Positions 27,233 through 36,093 of a stretch of 64,000 bases of DNA are shown here, in pieces. Each line of letters opens with the position of its first letter. Position 1 is the stretch's first letter. The notes under the pieces are model-generated. The model worked only from the letters and a program-made list of their open reading frames with translations. It was not told the origin of the DNA and searched no databases. This DNA comes from Hymenobacter psoromatis (GTDB lineage Bacteria; Bacteroidota; Bacteroidia; Cytophagales; Hymenobacteraceae): the NCBI GenBank assembly GCA_001596155.1, contig CP014771.1:1922001-1986000 (forward strand), written 5' to 3'. Made by a program: the position numbers and the translations under genes.

Positions 27233-28231
27233 TTACTTGGTAAGCGTCGCCATATCAGCCAGCCACAGGTCGAGCAGCTCAGTTTCCTGGGCCGTCACGA
27301 TATTTTCCTTGGCCAGCTCGGCATAGGCGCGACGCAGGTTTTCACCCACCGTATTGGCCGGGTCGATGGCGCGGGTTACGGCCACGATTACCCGGTTAGG
27401 GTGCAAGTAACACGGAATTTCCGATTCAAAATCCTTTACGTAGTCGTGCGGGTTGCGCACCTGAATTACGGTAGCCTCCGTGAAGCCCAGCCGGTAGCCG
27501 TGCGCCCACATGATGGGCTGAGCTACTAGCCCGCGCAGAATGTCAGTGAAGCGGAACGTGACGTAGGCCGGCAGGTAGAGCAAGGGAAACAGCTCGCGGC
27601 GCACCATCGTATTCTGCGAGTTGAAGGGGCAGAGCGTGCCTTTAGCCAGCACAATGGGCGAACGCTTATCGAAGAATACCTCGGTGTTATCCACCAGGCG
27701 GTAAATCGCATCTACGTCGGGGTCCGAATCGGCCAGCCCCTGCCAGATACCAATTTTGGCGGTTTCCTGGGTCAGCTCCTCCTCCTTCAGATTATGGTCT
27801 GTATTCAGGATAAGGTCGAGGGGGTAGCCACGGGGCCAGATGTGGTGACTCGTGAAATTTCTGTAAATATTGACGAAGCCTTTGCCAGCCGGCGAGGTGG
27901 CGAAGGTGCCCTCGGTAGCCGGAAACTGCCAGCCGTCATAGGGGATATTATCGTCGTCGGTATCGATAATTACCTGCGCACCCTGCCGGATGGCGTGCAG
28001 GTAGCCTATCATCTTACGCCCGTAATGGTTGAAGGGCAGCTTTTCACTGAGGCGGAAGCCAGCGGCCTCCTGGTCGGCCACCGATAGATACGTCACGTTG
28101 GGCTCGCTCCAGTCGGCAGGCGATTTTTTATCACCCGCCACTACCAGTTGATAATCGGGCAGCGAAGCAAATTTGGTAACCGCCTCCGTAGGCGCGAAAA
28201 TAGAGGTAATGACGATGCTGGACTGGCCCAT
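27233..28231 (-). CDS. STELLO / DUF288-like glycosyltransferase
   Basis: A 332-residue protein. The start MGQSSIVITSIFAPTEAV at 28231 was chosen because a good -7 promoter box lies at 28292-28299; the frame is open to 28294, across that box. The order IVITSIFAPTEAVTKFA, YQLVVAGDKKSPADW, LPFNHYGRKMIGYLHAIRQGAQVIIDTDDDNIP (a D-x-D-D-D cluster fit for metal and nucleotide) and SQNTMVRRELFPLLYLP resembles the STELLO/DUF288 family, known from plant Golgi proteins of cellulose synthesis and from scattered bacteria. The assignment is from memory of the family pattern. It is the first gene of the block with GT2 and fcl. Confidence 0.65.
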   Translation of the reverse strand: MGQSSIVITSIFAPTEAVTKFASLPDYQLVVAGDKKSPADWSEPNVTYLSVADQEAAGFRLSEKLPFNHYGRKMIGYLHAIRQGAQVIIDTDDDNIPYDGWQFPATEGTFATSPAGKGFVNIYRNFTSHHIWPRGYPLDLILNTDHNLKEEELTQETAKIGIWQGLADSDPDVDAIYRLVDNTEVFFDKRSPIVLAKGTLCPFNSQNTMVRRELFPLLYLPAYVTFRFTDILRGLVAQPIMWAHGYRLGFTEATVIQVRNPHDYVKDFESEIPCYLHPNRVIVAVTRAIDPANTVGENLRRAYAELAKENIVTAQETELLDLWLADMATLTK

Positions 28232-28291
28232 GAAAGGAAAATAGACGGTAGGGGATGTTGCTTGGTGAAGCAGACAGGCGGTTTGCGGGGG

Positions 28292-28299
28292 CAAAGGTA
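28292..28299 (-). promoter_or_regulatory. candidate promoter -7 element for the STELLO-like gene block
   Basis: The minus strand reads TACCTTTG, matching TANNTTTG, about 60 bases before the ATG at 28231. A TTG (part of CTTGCGCG) lies 23 bases further upstream, longer than the optimum. The -7 part is convincing. Confidence 0.5.
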
Positions 28300-28469
28300 A
28301 GGATTTTTGGGTGGGTAGCGCGCAAGCTGCTGGTGATATAGACAGTTTGCGAACCCACCGGACCTGCGAGGATGAAGTCGCGACAGGTCTGGAAAATAAA
28401 TTTTGAAGGCTGGCGGAGGGCTGGCCGAACTAGGCATTCTTAGTTATTGGGACTTATGCAAAAGACGGT

Positions 28470-28561
28470 TGTCATTGCGAGCAAAGCGAAGCAATCGCCC
28501 CAGAACGAAATCGTTCGGGCATCGTTCGGGTGCGATTATTTCGCTTCGCTCGCAATGACAA
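28470..28561. repeat. dispersed palindrome, GTCATTGCGAGC family
   Basis: The left part GTCATTGCGAGCAAAGCGAA (from 28471) and the right part TTCGCTTCGCTCGCAATGAC (to 28559) are near-complements, with the inner spacer containing a small direct repeat ATCGTTCGGG. Sequences of the type GTCATTGCGAGC-AAGCAATC are known to me as REP-like elements in Cytophagales; only one copy is present in this window. Confidence 0.65.
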
Positions 28562-28617
28562 ACGATTTGCGTAATTCCTAATTATTACACTCGTCGTGGA
28601 ATGATTTGCGGAAAAGA

Positions 28618-28704
28618 AGTAGGGAGCGGGGCTTGCCTTATCCGCTGTTGAACGAGTCGCGCGCCATTAGCAACGACGGGCGGGGGCAAGCCCCGCACCC
28701 TACT
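28618..28704. repeat. dispersed palindrome, GTAGGGTGCGGGGCTTGCC family, degenerate copy
   Basis: The left arm reads AGTAGGGAGCGGGGCTTGCC and the right arm GGGCAAGCCCCGCACCCTACTT, with an imperfect inner part around a GTTGAACGAG spacer. It belongs to the same family as the perfect copy at 45740-45829 and the single arm at 43167-43193. Confidence 0.75.
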
Positions 28705-28830
28705 TCGCGAAGAGATGATTATAATCGTGCTATTGACAACTAAAAGCCAAAGATTCGTCAATCTAAAATATGCCTTTCACCAGCCCCGCATACCATAAAA
28801 GCCAGCGATGCAAAAGACCATAGCCTTACT

Positions 28831-29967
28831 TTATGGCATTAAAAACCCGCGAATAACCGAGGCCACCTCTATTATCATCTCCTCCGTCATGCCGGGCCAC
28901 AGGGGTAGGCTGAGGCACGTGGCAGCCAGCTCTTCCGCGAGGGGTAGGCTACCGGGCAGCAAGTTGAGAGGGGCGTAGGCCGGTTGCCGATGGGGCGGCA
29001 CCGGGTAATGCACCAGCGTGCCGACCCCTTGGGTAGCCAGGTGCTGCCGCAAGGCATCCCGGAATGGGGTGTGCACTACGTAGAGATGATAAACGTGCGT
29101 GGCACCGGCGGCCAGCATAGGTAGGCGCAAGTCGTTGATGCCGGCCAGGTGCCGGGTGTACCAGGCTGCTACCTGTTGGCGCTGGGCCGTCCACCTGGCC
29201 AAGTAGCCCAGCTTTACCCGCAGCAAGGCTGCTTGGAGCTCATCCAGACGCGAGTTGTAGCCTACTGTCTCGTGGTGGTTTTTGGCAGTCGAGCCATAGT
29301 TACGCAGCATCCGTAGCCGCTGGGCCACTTCCTCGCTATTGGTCGTGATGGCCCCGGCGTCGCCCAGCGCCCCGAGGTTTTTAGTGGGGTAGAAGCTGGT
29401 AGCGTTCGCAGCACCGAAGCTGCCCGTCAGCTGCCCGTCGAAAGCCGCGCCCTGGGCCTGAGCATTGTCTTCTACTACCTGCAGCCCGTGCGCGTGAGCC
29501 AGGTCCATTATTGCCGGCATCCGGCAGGCCTGACCGTAGAGATGCACCGGAATAATAGCCCGAGTGCGCGGCGTAATGGCTGCCTCCAGCAGCTCGGGGT
29601 TGAGATTACTGGTAGCAAGTTCCGGCTCGACAGGCACCGGAGTAGCCCCCACGTGCGAAACGGCCAGCCACGTAGCGATGTAGGTAGTAGAAGGCACAAT
29701 GACTTCATCGCCAGAACCAATACCCAGGGCTCGCAATGCCAGCGTTAGGGCCTCCAGGCCATTCCCTACCCCTACGGTATGCTTTACCTGACTGAATTCA
29801 CTGTAGGCCTGCTCAAATTGCGCTACCTCCTGGCCCAGCACGTACCAGTTGGAATCGTAAACGCGCGTCATTGCCGCCAGCATCTCCTCCCGAAGGGCCG
29901 CGTGCATGGGCTGCGATGAAAAAAAGGGGATTTCCAGACCAGGCATTACCGTAACTATTAATTCCAC
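28831..29967 (-). CDS. DegT/DnrJ/EryC1/StrS-type sugar aminotransferase
   Basis: A 378-residue PLP enzyme. It may start at the ATG at 29967 or, more like the family, at MPGLEIPFFSSQ (29946). Motifs are VGVGNGLEALTLALRALGIGSGDEVIVPSTTYIATWLAV, IIPVHLYGQ, VVEDNAQAQGA (Asp for the PLP ring) and ATSFYPTKNLGALGDAGAI with the PLP-binding Lys. The PVHLYGQ form is frequent in 3-aminotransferases such as FdtB and DesV, so it could aminate a 3-keto-6-deoxysugar; with the cupin at 19692 acting as ketoisomerase this would make a 3-amino sugar. That link is inference. It lies behind uxs after a hairpin gap. Confidence 0.85.
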   Translation of the reverse strand: MELIVTVMPGLEIPFFSSQPMHAALREEMLAAMTRVYDSNWYVLGQEVAQFEQAYSEFSQVKHTVGVGNGLEALTLALRALGIGSGDEVIVPSTTYIATWLAVSHVGATPVPVEPELATSNLNPELLEAAITPRTRAIIPVHLYGQACRMPAIMDLAHAHGLQVVEDNAQAQGAAFDGQLTGSFGAANATSFYPTKNLGALGDAGAITTNSEEVAQRLRMLRNYGSTAKNHHETVGYNSRLDELQAALLRVKLGYLARWTAQRQQVAAWYTRHLAGINDLRLPMLAAGATHVYHLYVVHTPFRDALRQHLATQGVGTLVHYPVPPHRQPAYAPLNLLPGSLPLAEELAATCLSLPLWPGMTEEMIIEVASVIRGFLMP

Positions 29968-30002
29968 CCTACCCCCTACCCTACCGCAAACGAGAAGGCG
30001 GC

Positions 30003-30049
30003 TGAGCCAGCGCCGGGCGGCACTGACTCAACCGCCTCGTGGGTAACAA
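30003..30049 (-). terminator. hairpin between uxs and the aminotransferase gene
   Basis: On the minus strand GAGGCGGTTGAGTCAG pairs with CTGGCTCAGCCGCCTTC over about 15 bases around a GC-rich loop. No long U-run follows, so it may be an attenuator or RNA-stability element and not a full terminator. Confidence 0.45.
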
Positions 30050-30063
30050 GGGGGGTAGAGGCG

Positions 30064-31011
30064 CTATTTCACGTGCTCCTTGAAATACTCCAGCGTGCGG
30101 CGCAGGCCTTCGGCGCGGTCCACTTTGGGCTCCCAGCCCAGGATTTCCTTGGCCTTCGTAATGTCCGGCCGGCGCTTCATCGGGTCGTTTTCGGGCAGGG
30201 CTTGGTAGGTCGGCTTAAACTCCACGCCGGTCAGCTTGGCGATTTCTTCGCCAAACTGCTTGATGGTGATTTCGGCCGGGTTGCCGATATTCACGGGTAG
30301 CGCGTAGTTGCTGAGCAACAGGCGGTAGATACCTTCCACTAAGTCATCAACGTAGCAGAAGGAGCGGGTTTGCGAGCCGTCGCCGAATACGGTCAGGTTT
30401 TCGCCGCGCAGGGCCTGCGACAGGAAAGCCGGCAATACGCGGCCGTCGTCCAAACGCATCCGGGGGCCGTAGGTATTGAAGATGCGGATGATGCGCGTTT
30501 CCAAGCCGTGATGAGTGTGGTAGGCCATCGTGATGGCTTCCTGGAAGCGCTTGGCCTCGTCGTAGCAGCCACGGGGGCCGACGGGATTCACGTTGCCGAA
30601 GTAGGTTTCGACCTGCGGATGCACTTCGGGGTCGCCATATACTTCCGAGGTGCTGGCAATCAGCATGCGGGCACCCTTCACCCGCGCCAGGCCCAGCAAG
30701 TTGTGCGTGCCCAGCGAACCCACTTTCAGCGTCTGAATCGGAATCTTGAGGTAGTCAATCGGCGAGGCCGGCGAGGCAAAATGCAGGATATAATCGAGCT
30801 TGCCGGGCACGAACACGAACTTGCTCACGTCGTGGTGGTGAAACTCGAAGTCTTCCCGCTTGAACAGGTGCTCGATATTGGCCAGGTTACCCGTTATGAG
30901 GTTATCCATCGCAATGACGTGGTAGCCCTCGGCCAGGAACCGGTCGCAGAGGTGCGAGCCCAAAAAGCCGGCTCCGCCGGTGATGAGGACGCGTTTTTTT
31001 TCTTCAGCCAT
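30064..31011 (-). CDS. uxs: UDP-glucuronate decarboxylase (UDP-xylose synthase)
   Basis: A 315-residue extended SDR that oxidises and decarboxylates UDP-glucuronate to UDP-xylose. The NAD motif is [17 protein letters not shown] at the N-terminus. Family parts are [58 protein letters not shown] (Tyr-x-x-x-Lys) and [12 protein letters not shown]; the P-x-G-P-R-x-x-Y-D-E-x-K-R form is characteristic of UXS. Its substrate is supplied by ugd, the next gene upstream (75-base gap). UDP-xylose could serve the GT61 transferase. Confidence 0.92.
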   Translation of the reverse strand: MAEEKKRVLITGGAGFLGSHLCDRFLAEGYHVIAMDNLITGNLANIEHLFKREDFEFHHHDVSKFVFVPGKLDYILHFASPASPIDYLKIPIQTLKVGSLGTHNLLGLARVKGARMLIASTSEVYGDPEVHPQVETYFGNVNPVGPRGCYDEAKRFQEAITMAYHTHHGLETRIIRIFNTYGPRMRLDDGRVLPAFLSQALRGENLTVFGDGSQTRSFCYVDDLVEGIYRLLLSNYALPVNIGNPAEITIKQFGEEIAKLTGVEFKPTYQALPENDPMKRRPDITKAKEILGWEPKVDRAEGLRRTLEYFKEHVK

Positions 31012-31086
31012 TTTAAAATGCTTAAATCGTTGTCATGCTTATCTGGCGTTCGCTTGCCGAAGCGTGACTGCGCCGTTGAAAATTAG

Positions 31087-32427
31087 TTAAGAAACCGGCT
31101 CTTTGTGGTCGGCTTTAATCCCGATGCAGTGATAGGTAAACCCTATCTGCTTCATCTCGGATGGGTCGTAGATGTTGCGGCCGTCAAAAATCACTTTCTG
31201 CTTGAGCAGGCGGCCTACTACCTCGAAGGAGGGCGAGCGAAACTCGGGCCACTCCGTTACGACCAATAGCGCGTCGGCATCTACCAACGCTTCAAACTGG
31301 TCTTTGGCGTAGGTAATGGTGTCGCCCAGCGTGTGCTTGGCTTCGGGAATAGCTACGGGGTCGTAGGCGGAAACAGTTGCGCCCTCGGCCAATAGCTTCT
31401 CGATGATAACCAGCGATGGTGCCTCGCGCATATCATCGGTTTTAGGCTTGAAAGACAGGCCCCAGATGGCAAATTTTTTGCCTTTCAGGTCGTTGCCAAA
31501 GTGCTTTTTCACCTTGTTGAACAGCACCTCTTTCTGGGCTTCGTTCACGCCTTCCACGGCTTGCAGCACCTGCATCTGATAGCCGTTTTCCTGGGCCGTT
31601 TTGATGAGGGCCTTCACGTCCTTCGGGAAGCACGAGCCGCCGTAGCCAATGCCGGGGTAGATGAACTTGTGCCCGATGCGAGCATCAGAGCCAATACCCT
31701 GGCGCACCTTGTTCACGTCGGCACCCATGATTTCGCACAGGTTAGCGATGTCGTTCATGAACGAGATTTTGGTCGCCAGCATCGAGTTAGCGGCGTATTT
31801 CGTCATTTCGGCCGACGGAATATCCATGAAGATAATTGGGTGGCCGTTGAGCAGGAAAGGCTTGTAGAGACGACGCATCACCTCCTCAGCGCGCTCGGAG
31901 CTCACTCCCACCACGATGCGGTCGGGCTTGAGGAAGTCGTCGATGGCCGCGCCTTCTTTCAGAAACTCGGGATTGGAAGCCACGTCGAACTCCACGCTGG
32001 CTCCACGCTTGGCTAGGGCCTGCTCGATTTCGGAGCGCACTTTGGCAGCGGTACCTACGGGCACCGTGCTCTTCGTCACGACCACCGTGTAGGTATCCAT
32101 ATTTTCGCCAATGCCGCGCGCTACGGCCAGCACGTATTTCAGGTCGGCCGAGCCATCCTCGCCGGGAGGGGTGCCCACCGCGATAAAGGCTACGTCGGCA
32201 CCTTTAATACTGTCGGCCAGCGAGGTAGAGAAGTTGAGTCGCCCCGACTTCACGTTGCGCGCCACCATTTCCTCCAAGCCCGGCTCGTAGATGGGCAGGA
32301 TGCCTTGATGGAGGTTCTCAATTTTTTTCTGGTCAATGTCGATGCACGTTACATCAATGCCTACTTCGGCAAAGCACGTGCCCGTAACCAGCCCGACGTA
32401 GCCGGTGCCTACTACTGCTATTTTCAT
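31087..32427 (-). CDS. ugd: UDP-glucose 6-dehydrogenase
   Basis: A 446-residue enzyme that oxidises UDP-glucose twice to UDP-glucuronate with two NAD+. The start [21 protein letters not shown] at 32427 puts the NAD motif at the N-terminus; the frame is open 15 codons further. Further motifs are [37 protein letters not shown] with the catalytic Cys and [21 protein letters not shown]. The length fits. It follows asnB by 66 bases and precedes uxs, so asnB-ugd-uxs is probably one transcript from the promoter at 34433. Confidence 0.95.
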   Translation of the reverse strand: MKIAVVGTGYVGLVTGTCFAEVGIDVTCIDIDQKKIENLHQGILPIYEPGLEEMVARNVKSGRLNFSTSLADSIKGADVAFIAVGTPPGEDGSADLKYVLAVARGIGENMDTYTVVVTKSTVPVGTAAKVRSEIEQALAKRGASVEFDVASNPEFLKEGAAIDDFLKPDRIVVGVSSERAEEVMRRLYKPFLLNGHPIIFMDIPSAEMTKYAANSMLATKISFMNDIANLCEIMGADVNKVRQGIGSDARIGHKFIYPGIGYGGSCFPKDVKALIKTAQENGYQMQVLQAVEGVNEAQKEVLFNKVKKHFGNDLKGKKFAIWGLSFKPKTDDMREAPSLVIIEKLLAEGATVSAYDPVAIPEAKHTLGDTITYAKDQFEALVDADALLVVTEWPEFRSPSFEVVGRLLKQKVIFDGRNIYDPSEMKQIGFTYHCIGIKADHKEPVS

Positions 32428-32493
32428 AAGGTGTTCAAAAGGGGAAAAACCAGGATTTTGCGCATTAAGCAAAAAGGCTGCCTAACGTTCGGG

Positions 32494-34422
32494 TTAAGGA
32501 ATTTTTATTTTCACTGGCTCCGCCATGTAGTGCTTCCACCAATACTGAAATACTACCAGCCCCCAGATACGGGCGTGCGCATCACCAGGATTGCTGGAGA
32601 ACAACTGCTTTTTCAGCCTCTGCACCGCTGCCATGTCAAAAATATCCTGCTCCGCCACGAAGTCATCGGCCAGCAGGTCTTGCTCAATCAGGGGCCGCAG
32701 TTCGCCGCGCATCCACTTGAGCAGCGGCACTTCGAAGCCATGCTTGGGCCGGTCGTAGAGCTCGGGCGGCAGCATGGGCCGAAAGGCATCCTGGACGATT
32801 TTCTTCTTCATCGTGCCATCCACCTTGCTGCTGACGGGTAGGGAGAAGGCGAAATTAACTACCTTATAGTCAAGGAATGGTGTTCTGACTTCCAGCGAGT
32901 TGGCCATGCTCATCAGGTCCACCTTGGTGAGCATGTCGTAGGGTAGCACCAGCTGCGTATCGGTCAGCAGCACCTCGTTGAGGTCGCCGTCGGCGTGGAT
33001 GTTTTCGAGGATATCCTTGCGGCGCTTGGTGGCCAGCTTTTTATCCACCTTGCGGCGGCTGGCGGGGCTGAGCAGCTCGGTGGCCTGCTTGTCGGAGGCG
33101 AAGCTGGCCCAGTCCCAGTAGCGGTCCTTGGGGCCACTGAGCATGCCGCGCGAAAAGCGCTGAAACTGCCGGATTTTATTGCCAAAATACGAGTTGCGCG
33201 ACTTGGGCAGGATGTCCCAGAGCAGATTCAAGCCCGTAACGGCTTCGGCTTTGAAGCCGCCCTGCCGCACCCGAAAATCGCCCATGTGCTTGTTGTAGCC
33301 GCCGAAAAGCTCGTCGGCCCCATCACCACTAAGCGCCACTGTCACGTGCTGGCGCGTGCGCTGACTTAGCACGTGCACGGCCAGCGCCGAAGAGTCGGCA
33401 AAGGGCTCGTCAAAATAGTCCAGCATCTGAAAAAGATGCTCGTACAGGTCGTCATTGCTCAGCGAAAACACCGTGTGGTTGGTGTTGTGCATCTTCGCCA
33501 CCAGGTTGGCATATTTGGTTTCGTCGAAGAAAGGCTCATCGCGAAAGCCGATGCTGAAGGTGTTAAGATGCGGCGTGTGGCGGGTAGCCAGCGCCGTAAT
33601 GACGCTCGAATCGATGCCTCCGCTCAGGAACGAACCCAGTGGCACGTCGGCTACGAGGCGGCGCTCCACGGCCTCATCCAGCAGCGACACCAGCTTTTTC
33701 TGCTGCTCGTCGTAGGTCAGCTTGTTTTTGGCAACCTCTTTCGGGTCATAAGGAATCTTGTACCAGCGCTTGCGCACCACCTTCTTACCCTGAATGAACA
33801 GGTAGTGACCGGGCAGCACCTTTTTAATGCCTTTGAAAATGGTAGCCGGCCCCGGTATGTAGTTGAGCTGCAAGTATTGACTAAGAGCCACGTAGTCGAG
33901 CTTGCGGGGCACGCCCAGCGCCAGCAGCGACTTCAGCTCGGAGCCGAAAAGCAGGTTGTCTTCGTCGCGATAGACGTGCAAAGGCTTCACCCCATACCGG
34001 TCGCGGGCAATGAAGAGGGAGCCGTCTTCCTGGTCATAAATGGCGAAGCCGAAGAACCCGTTCAGCTTTTTGATAAAGCTCCTGCCCTCGCTGATGTACA
34101 GATTGAGAATAACCTCCGTATCAGTCTGCGAATGAAACTTATAGCCCTTGCGGATTAGCTTCTCACGCAGTTCGCGAAAGTTGAATATCTCCCCGTTGAA
34201 AACGATGGTATAGCGGCCCGAGGCGTCGGTCATCGGCTGGTTGCCATCGGCCGACAGGTCGAGGATGGCCAGGCGGCGAAAACCCAGGCCGACGTTATCG
34301 TAGATAAAATGCCCCTGCGAGTCGGGTCCCCGGCGCACGATGGCGTCGGTGGCAGCCTGCAAGCGGGTCAGGGCCAGACGGCCAGAATCAGAGAAGGCGT
34401 AAGCGCCGGTTATTCCACACAT
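32494..34422 (-). CDS. asnB: asparagine synthase (glutamine-hydrolysing), AsnB type
   Basis: A 642-residue two-domain enzyme. It starts MCGITGAYAFSD, where Cys2 becomes the N-terminal nucleophile of the glutaminase domain. Motifs there are RGPDSQG, FNGEIFNFRELR and LFIARDRYGVKPL. The synthase domain has the PP-loop SGGIDSS at about 260 and LSGDGADELFGGY. An open frame reaches to 34518 but Cys2 fixes the start. Homologs in surface-sugar loci (WbpS-like) amidate uronic acids, so with ugd just downstream an uronamide role is as likely as asparagine supply. A TATCTTTG box lies only about 11 bases before the ATG, giving an almost leaderless mRNA. Confidence 0.9.
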   Translation of the reverse strand: MCGITGAYAFSDSGRLALTRLQAATDAIVRRGPDSQGHFIYDNVGLGFRRLAILDLSADGNQPMTDASGRYTIVFNGEIFNFRELREKLIRKGYKFHSQTDTEVILNLYISEGRSFIKKLNGFFGFAIYDQEDGSLFIARDRYGVKPLHVYRDEDNLLFGSELKSLLALGVPRKLDYVALSQYLQLNYIPGPATIFKGIKKVLPGHYLFIQGKKVVRKRWYKIPYDPKEVAKNKLTYDEQQKKLVSLLDEAVERRLVADVPLGSFLSGGIDSSVITALATRHTPHLNTFSIGFRDEPFFDETKYANLVAKMHNTNHTVFSLSNDDLYEHLFQMLDYFDEPFADSSALAVHVLSQRTRQHVTVALSGDGADELFGGYNKHMGDFRVRQGGFKAEAVTGLNLLWDILPKSRNSYFGNKIRQFQRFSRGMLSGPKDRYWDWASFASDKQATELLSPASRRKVDKKLATKRRKDILENIHADGDLNEVLLTDTQLVLPYDMLTKVDLMSMANSLEVRTPFLDYKVVNFAFSLPVSSKVDGTMKKKIVQDAFRPMLPPELYDRPKHGFEVPLLKWMRGELRPLIEQDLLADDFVAEQDIFDMAAVQRLKKQLFSSNPGDAHARIWGLVVFQYWWKHYMAEPVKIKIP

Positions 34423-34432
34423 AGCTAGGCCG

Positions 34433-34440
34433 CAAAGATA
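34433..34440 (-). promoter_or_regulatory. -7 promoter element for asnB, nearly leaderless
   Basis: The minus strand reads TATCTTTG, an exact TANNTTTG match, ending 10 bases before the asnB ATG. If transcription begins about seven bases past the box the leader is only a few bases long. Confidence 0.55.
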
Positions 34441-34599
34441 GGACGTGACACAGCCTAATTCTGAAGTAGCGGGACTTGGGGCGGGGCAAGGGGGGTAGGG
34501 AGCTAGGCGCAACCCCAACCGGCATCTGCTAGTAAAGCCCAGCAGAAACCCTCATTCGCATTACATCTCTTTTAATTGCCGCCCCGCGGTATCCCGCCC

Positions 34600-35094
34600 A
34601 TGAACCTTCAACAACAATTTGACGCCGCCGCGCGCCAGGTCGATAACCTGCCCGGTGACCAAGCCGCCAAGTATATGACCGAGCTGTATGGCCTTTATAA
34701 GCAGGCTACGGAGGGCGACGTTAACATGAAAAACGAGGCCGTGGATGCCGCCGCCGCCACCCAGGCGAGCGGGCCGGGCAACTTGTCGCAGGCGCAGTGG
34801 GACTCGTGGGATAAATACAAAGGCACCTCCGAGGAAGATGCCAAGCGCCAGTACGTGGCCAAAGTAGCCGAAATAACGGGCTCCGGGACCAGCGGCACCG
34901 AGGCCGGCGGCGTGCCTACCGACGCGCTCACCAACGCTCCGATGGCCCCCGACATTCCCCACGGAAAAGAGAACGACACCACCGCCCCGCAGCCCGGCTT
35001 TGGCCCCGGCGACATGACAGCCGGCGGCCTGCGCGGCGACATCACGGCGGGCGCGCCCTACGGCGGCGAAGACAAGCTCAAGGGCGACCAGTAG
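34600..35094 (+). CDS. acyl-CoA-binding protein with glycine-rich C-terminal extension
   Basis: A 164-residue protein. The start MNLQQQFDAAARQVDNLPGD was chosen because ACBP domains start this way; an ATG at 34576 adds eight residues. The first 95 residues follow the ACBP pattern: YGLYKQATEGDVNMKN (helix 2, Tyr and Lys that touch the CoA), AQWDSWDKYKGTSEEDAKRQYVAKVAEI (helices 3 and 4). Between them the usual RPG-type linker is replaced by a longer Ala-rich piece. ACBP binds long-chain acyl-CoA in the cytosol and is uncommon in bacteria. The last 70 residues are Gly, Pro and Asp rich, probably disordered. A strong terminator follows at 35133. Confidence 0.85.
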   Translation: MNLQQQFDAAARQVDNLPGDQAAKYMTELYGLYKQATEGDVNMKNEAVDAAAATQASGPGNLSQAQWDSWDKYKGTSEEDAKRQYVAKVAEITGSGTSGTEAGGVPTDALTNAPMAPDIPHGKENDTTAPQPGFGPGDMTAGGLRGDITAGAPYGGEDKLKGDQ

Positions 35095-35132
35095 CCGATT
35101 GCTTGGGCGCTAAAGTCAGCGTGTCCACGTGC

Positions 35133-35199
35133 GCAAAAAAGGAGGGGGTAGGGCCGGCCGCATAGTTGTTGCGGGCGACCCTACCCCCTCCTTTTTTGC
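35133..35199. terminator. bidirectional terminator with CCCTACCCCC in the stem
   Basis: Arms 35133-35153 and 35179-35199 are perfect 21-base complements around a 25-base loop. Each arm carries a GGAGGGGGTAGGG / CCCTACCCCCTCC block next to A6/T6. It lies between the convergent genes for the acyl-CoA-binding protein and the amidase and can serve both. Confidence 0.85.
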
Positions 35200-35211
35200 T
35201 GTAGCCGGCTC

Positions 35212-36063
35212 TTACAAAAACTTACGGTAGAGATTATACAGAATGCGGCGGTCTTGGTCGGTAAGAATCGGGCTCACATCAGTTGGAATAAAGTGCCGCT
35301 TGAACGCGACGATGGCGGCATTCAAATCCTGCACGTCGTAGCCGATAATGCGCAGCGCCTCGCGCGGGGTGAGGCCGGGGAGGGGCCGCCCCAGCGAGTC
35401 GGCGGCGAAGGGCGCGGCCGTGGTGTCGGTCAGCACGGCCGCGTCGTACCAGAGGCCGTAGCCGCGCGCGGCCAACTGCTGCCAGGGAAACAGCGCGCTC
35501 GGGTCATTTTTGCGGGTCGGCGCGATGTCGCCGTGGCCGATGAAGTTGGCCGCCGGAATGTTATACGTGCGCTTGAGGCCGCCCAGTACTTTCAGCAGAC
35601 TGGCAATCTGGGCGGGCTGAAATGGTTCACTCCCATCGTTATCCAACTCAATACCAACTGATACCGAATTGATGTCGGTCACGTTGCCCCAGCGAGCTAC
35701 CCCCCCGTGCCAGGCCCGCAGGTAGTCGTTGAGCATATGGTAGGTCTGGCCATCGCGCCCAATGACGTAGTGCGCGCTCACCTGCGTTCTGGGCAGCGTA
35801 AACGTCTTGAGCGTCTGCTCGGTGCTGTGCTGCGCCGTGTGGTGAATGATGACGTAGTTAGGCTTGCGCAGGTTGAAATTGACAGTGCCCACCCAGTAGG
35901 GCGGCGCAGGTAGGCTGTCGATGAGCAGCGTAGGTTGAGCCTGCAGCTGTTGTGCTAATAGCTTGGCCTGCTGGCGATACGCTTCGTTGGTAGCGGCGTA
36001 GGGATTGCGCACGCAGGCGCTCAGCGCCAAGCCCAGCACCAGCGGCCCGAGAAAGATTTTCAT
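35212..36063 (-). CDS. N-acetylmuramoyl-L-alanine amidase lipoprotein (AmpD-like)
   Basis: A 283-residue lipoprotein. The signal peptide MKIFLGPLVLGLALSAC ends in a lipobox with Cys17, so it is anchored in a membrane. The zinc amidase domain (Amidase_2) shows YVIIHHTAQHSTEQTL (first zinc His), VSAHYVIGRDGQTYHMLNDYLRAWHGGV, NSVSVGIELDNDG (Glu) and IGHGDIAPTRKNDPSALFPW (second His, Asp, Lys). It would cut the bond between MurNAc and L-Ala of peptidoglycan in the periplasm. The short C-terminal part after residue 230 is extra. The lipoprotein gene at 36094 lies 30 bases upstream. Confidence 0.9.
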   Translation of the reverse strand: MKIFLGPLVLGLALSACVRNPYAATNEAYRQQAKLLAQQLQAQPTLLIDSLPAPPYWVGTVNFNLRKPNYVIIHHTAQHSTEQTLKTFTLPRTQVSAHYVIGRDGQTYHMLNDYLRAWHGGVARWGNVTDINSVSVGIELDNDGSEPFQPAQIASLLKVLGGLKRTYNIPAANFIGHGDIAPTRKNDPSALFPWQQLAARGYGLWYDAAVLTDTTAAPFAADSLGRPLPGLTPREALRIIGYDVQDLNAAIVAFKRHFIPTDVSPILTDQDRRILYNLYRKFL

Positions 36064-36093
36064 GCTGCAAAAAACGACAGACTAGCCTGGGTT

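Larger units (their letters stand above)
28300..28830. other. 530-base gap with two dispersed palindromes, no gene seen
   Basis: Between the STELLO-like gene promoter and the aminotransferase gene there is no supported reading frame. The gap contains two unrelated inverted-repeat elements (28470-28561 and 28618-28704). This marks a boundary between two transcription blocks of the sugar locus and a landing place for repeats. Confidence 0.6.
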
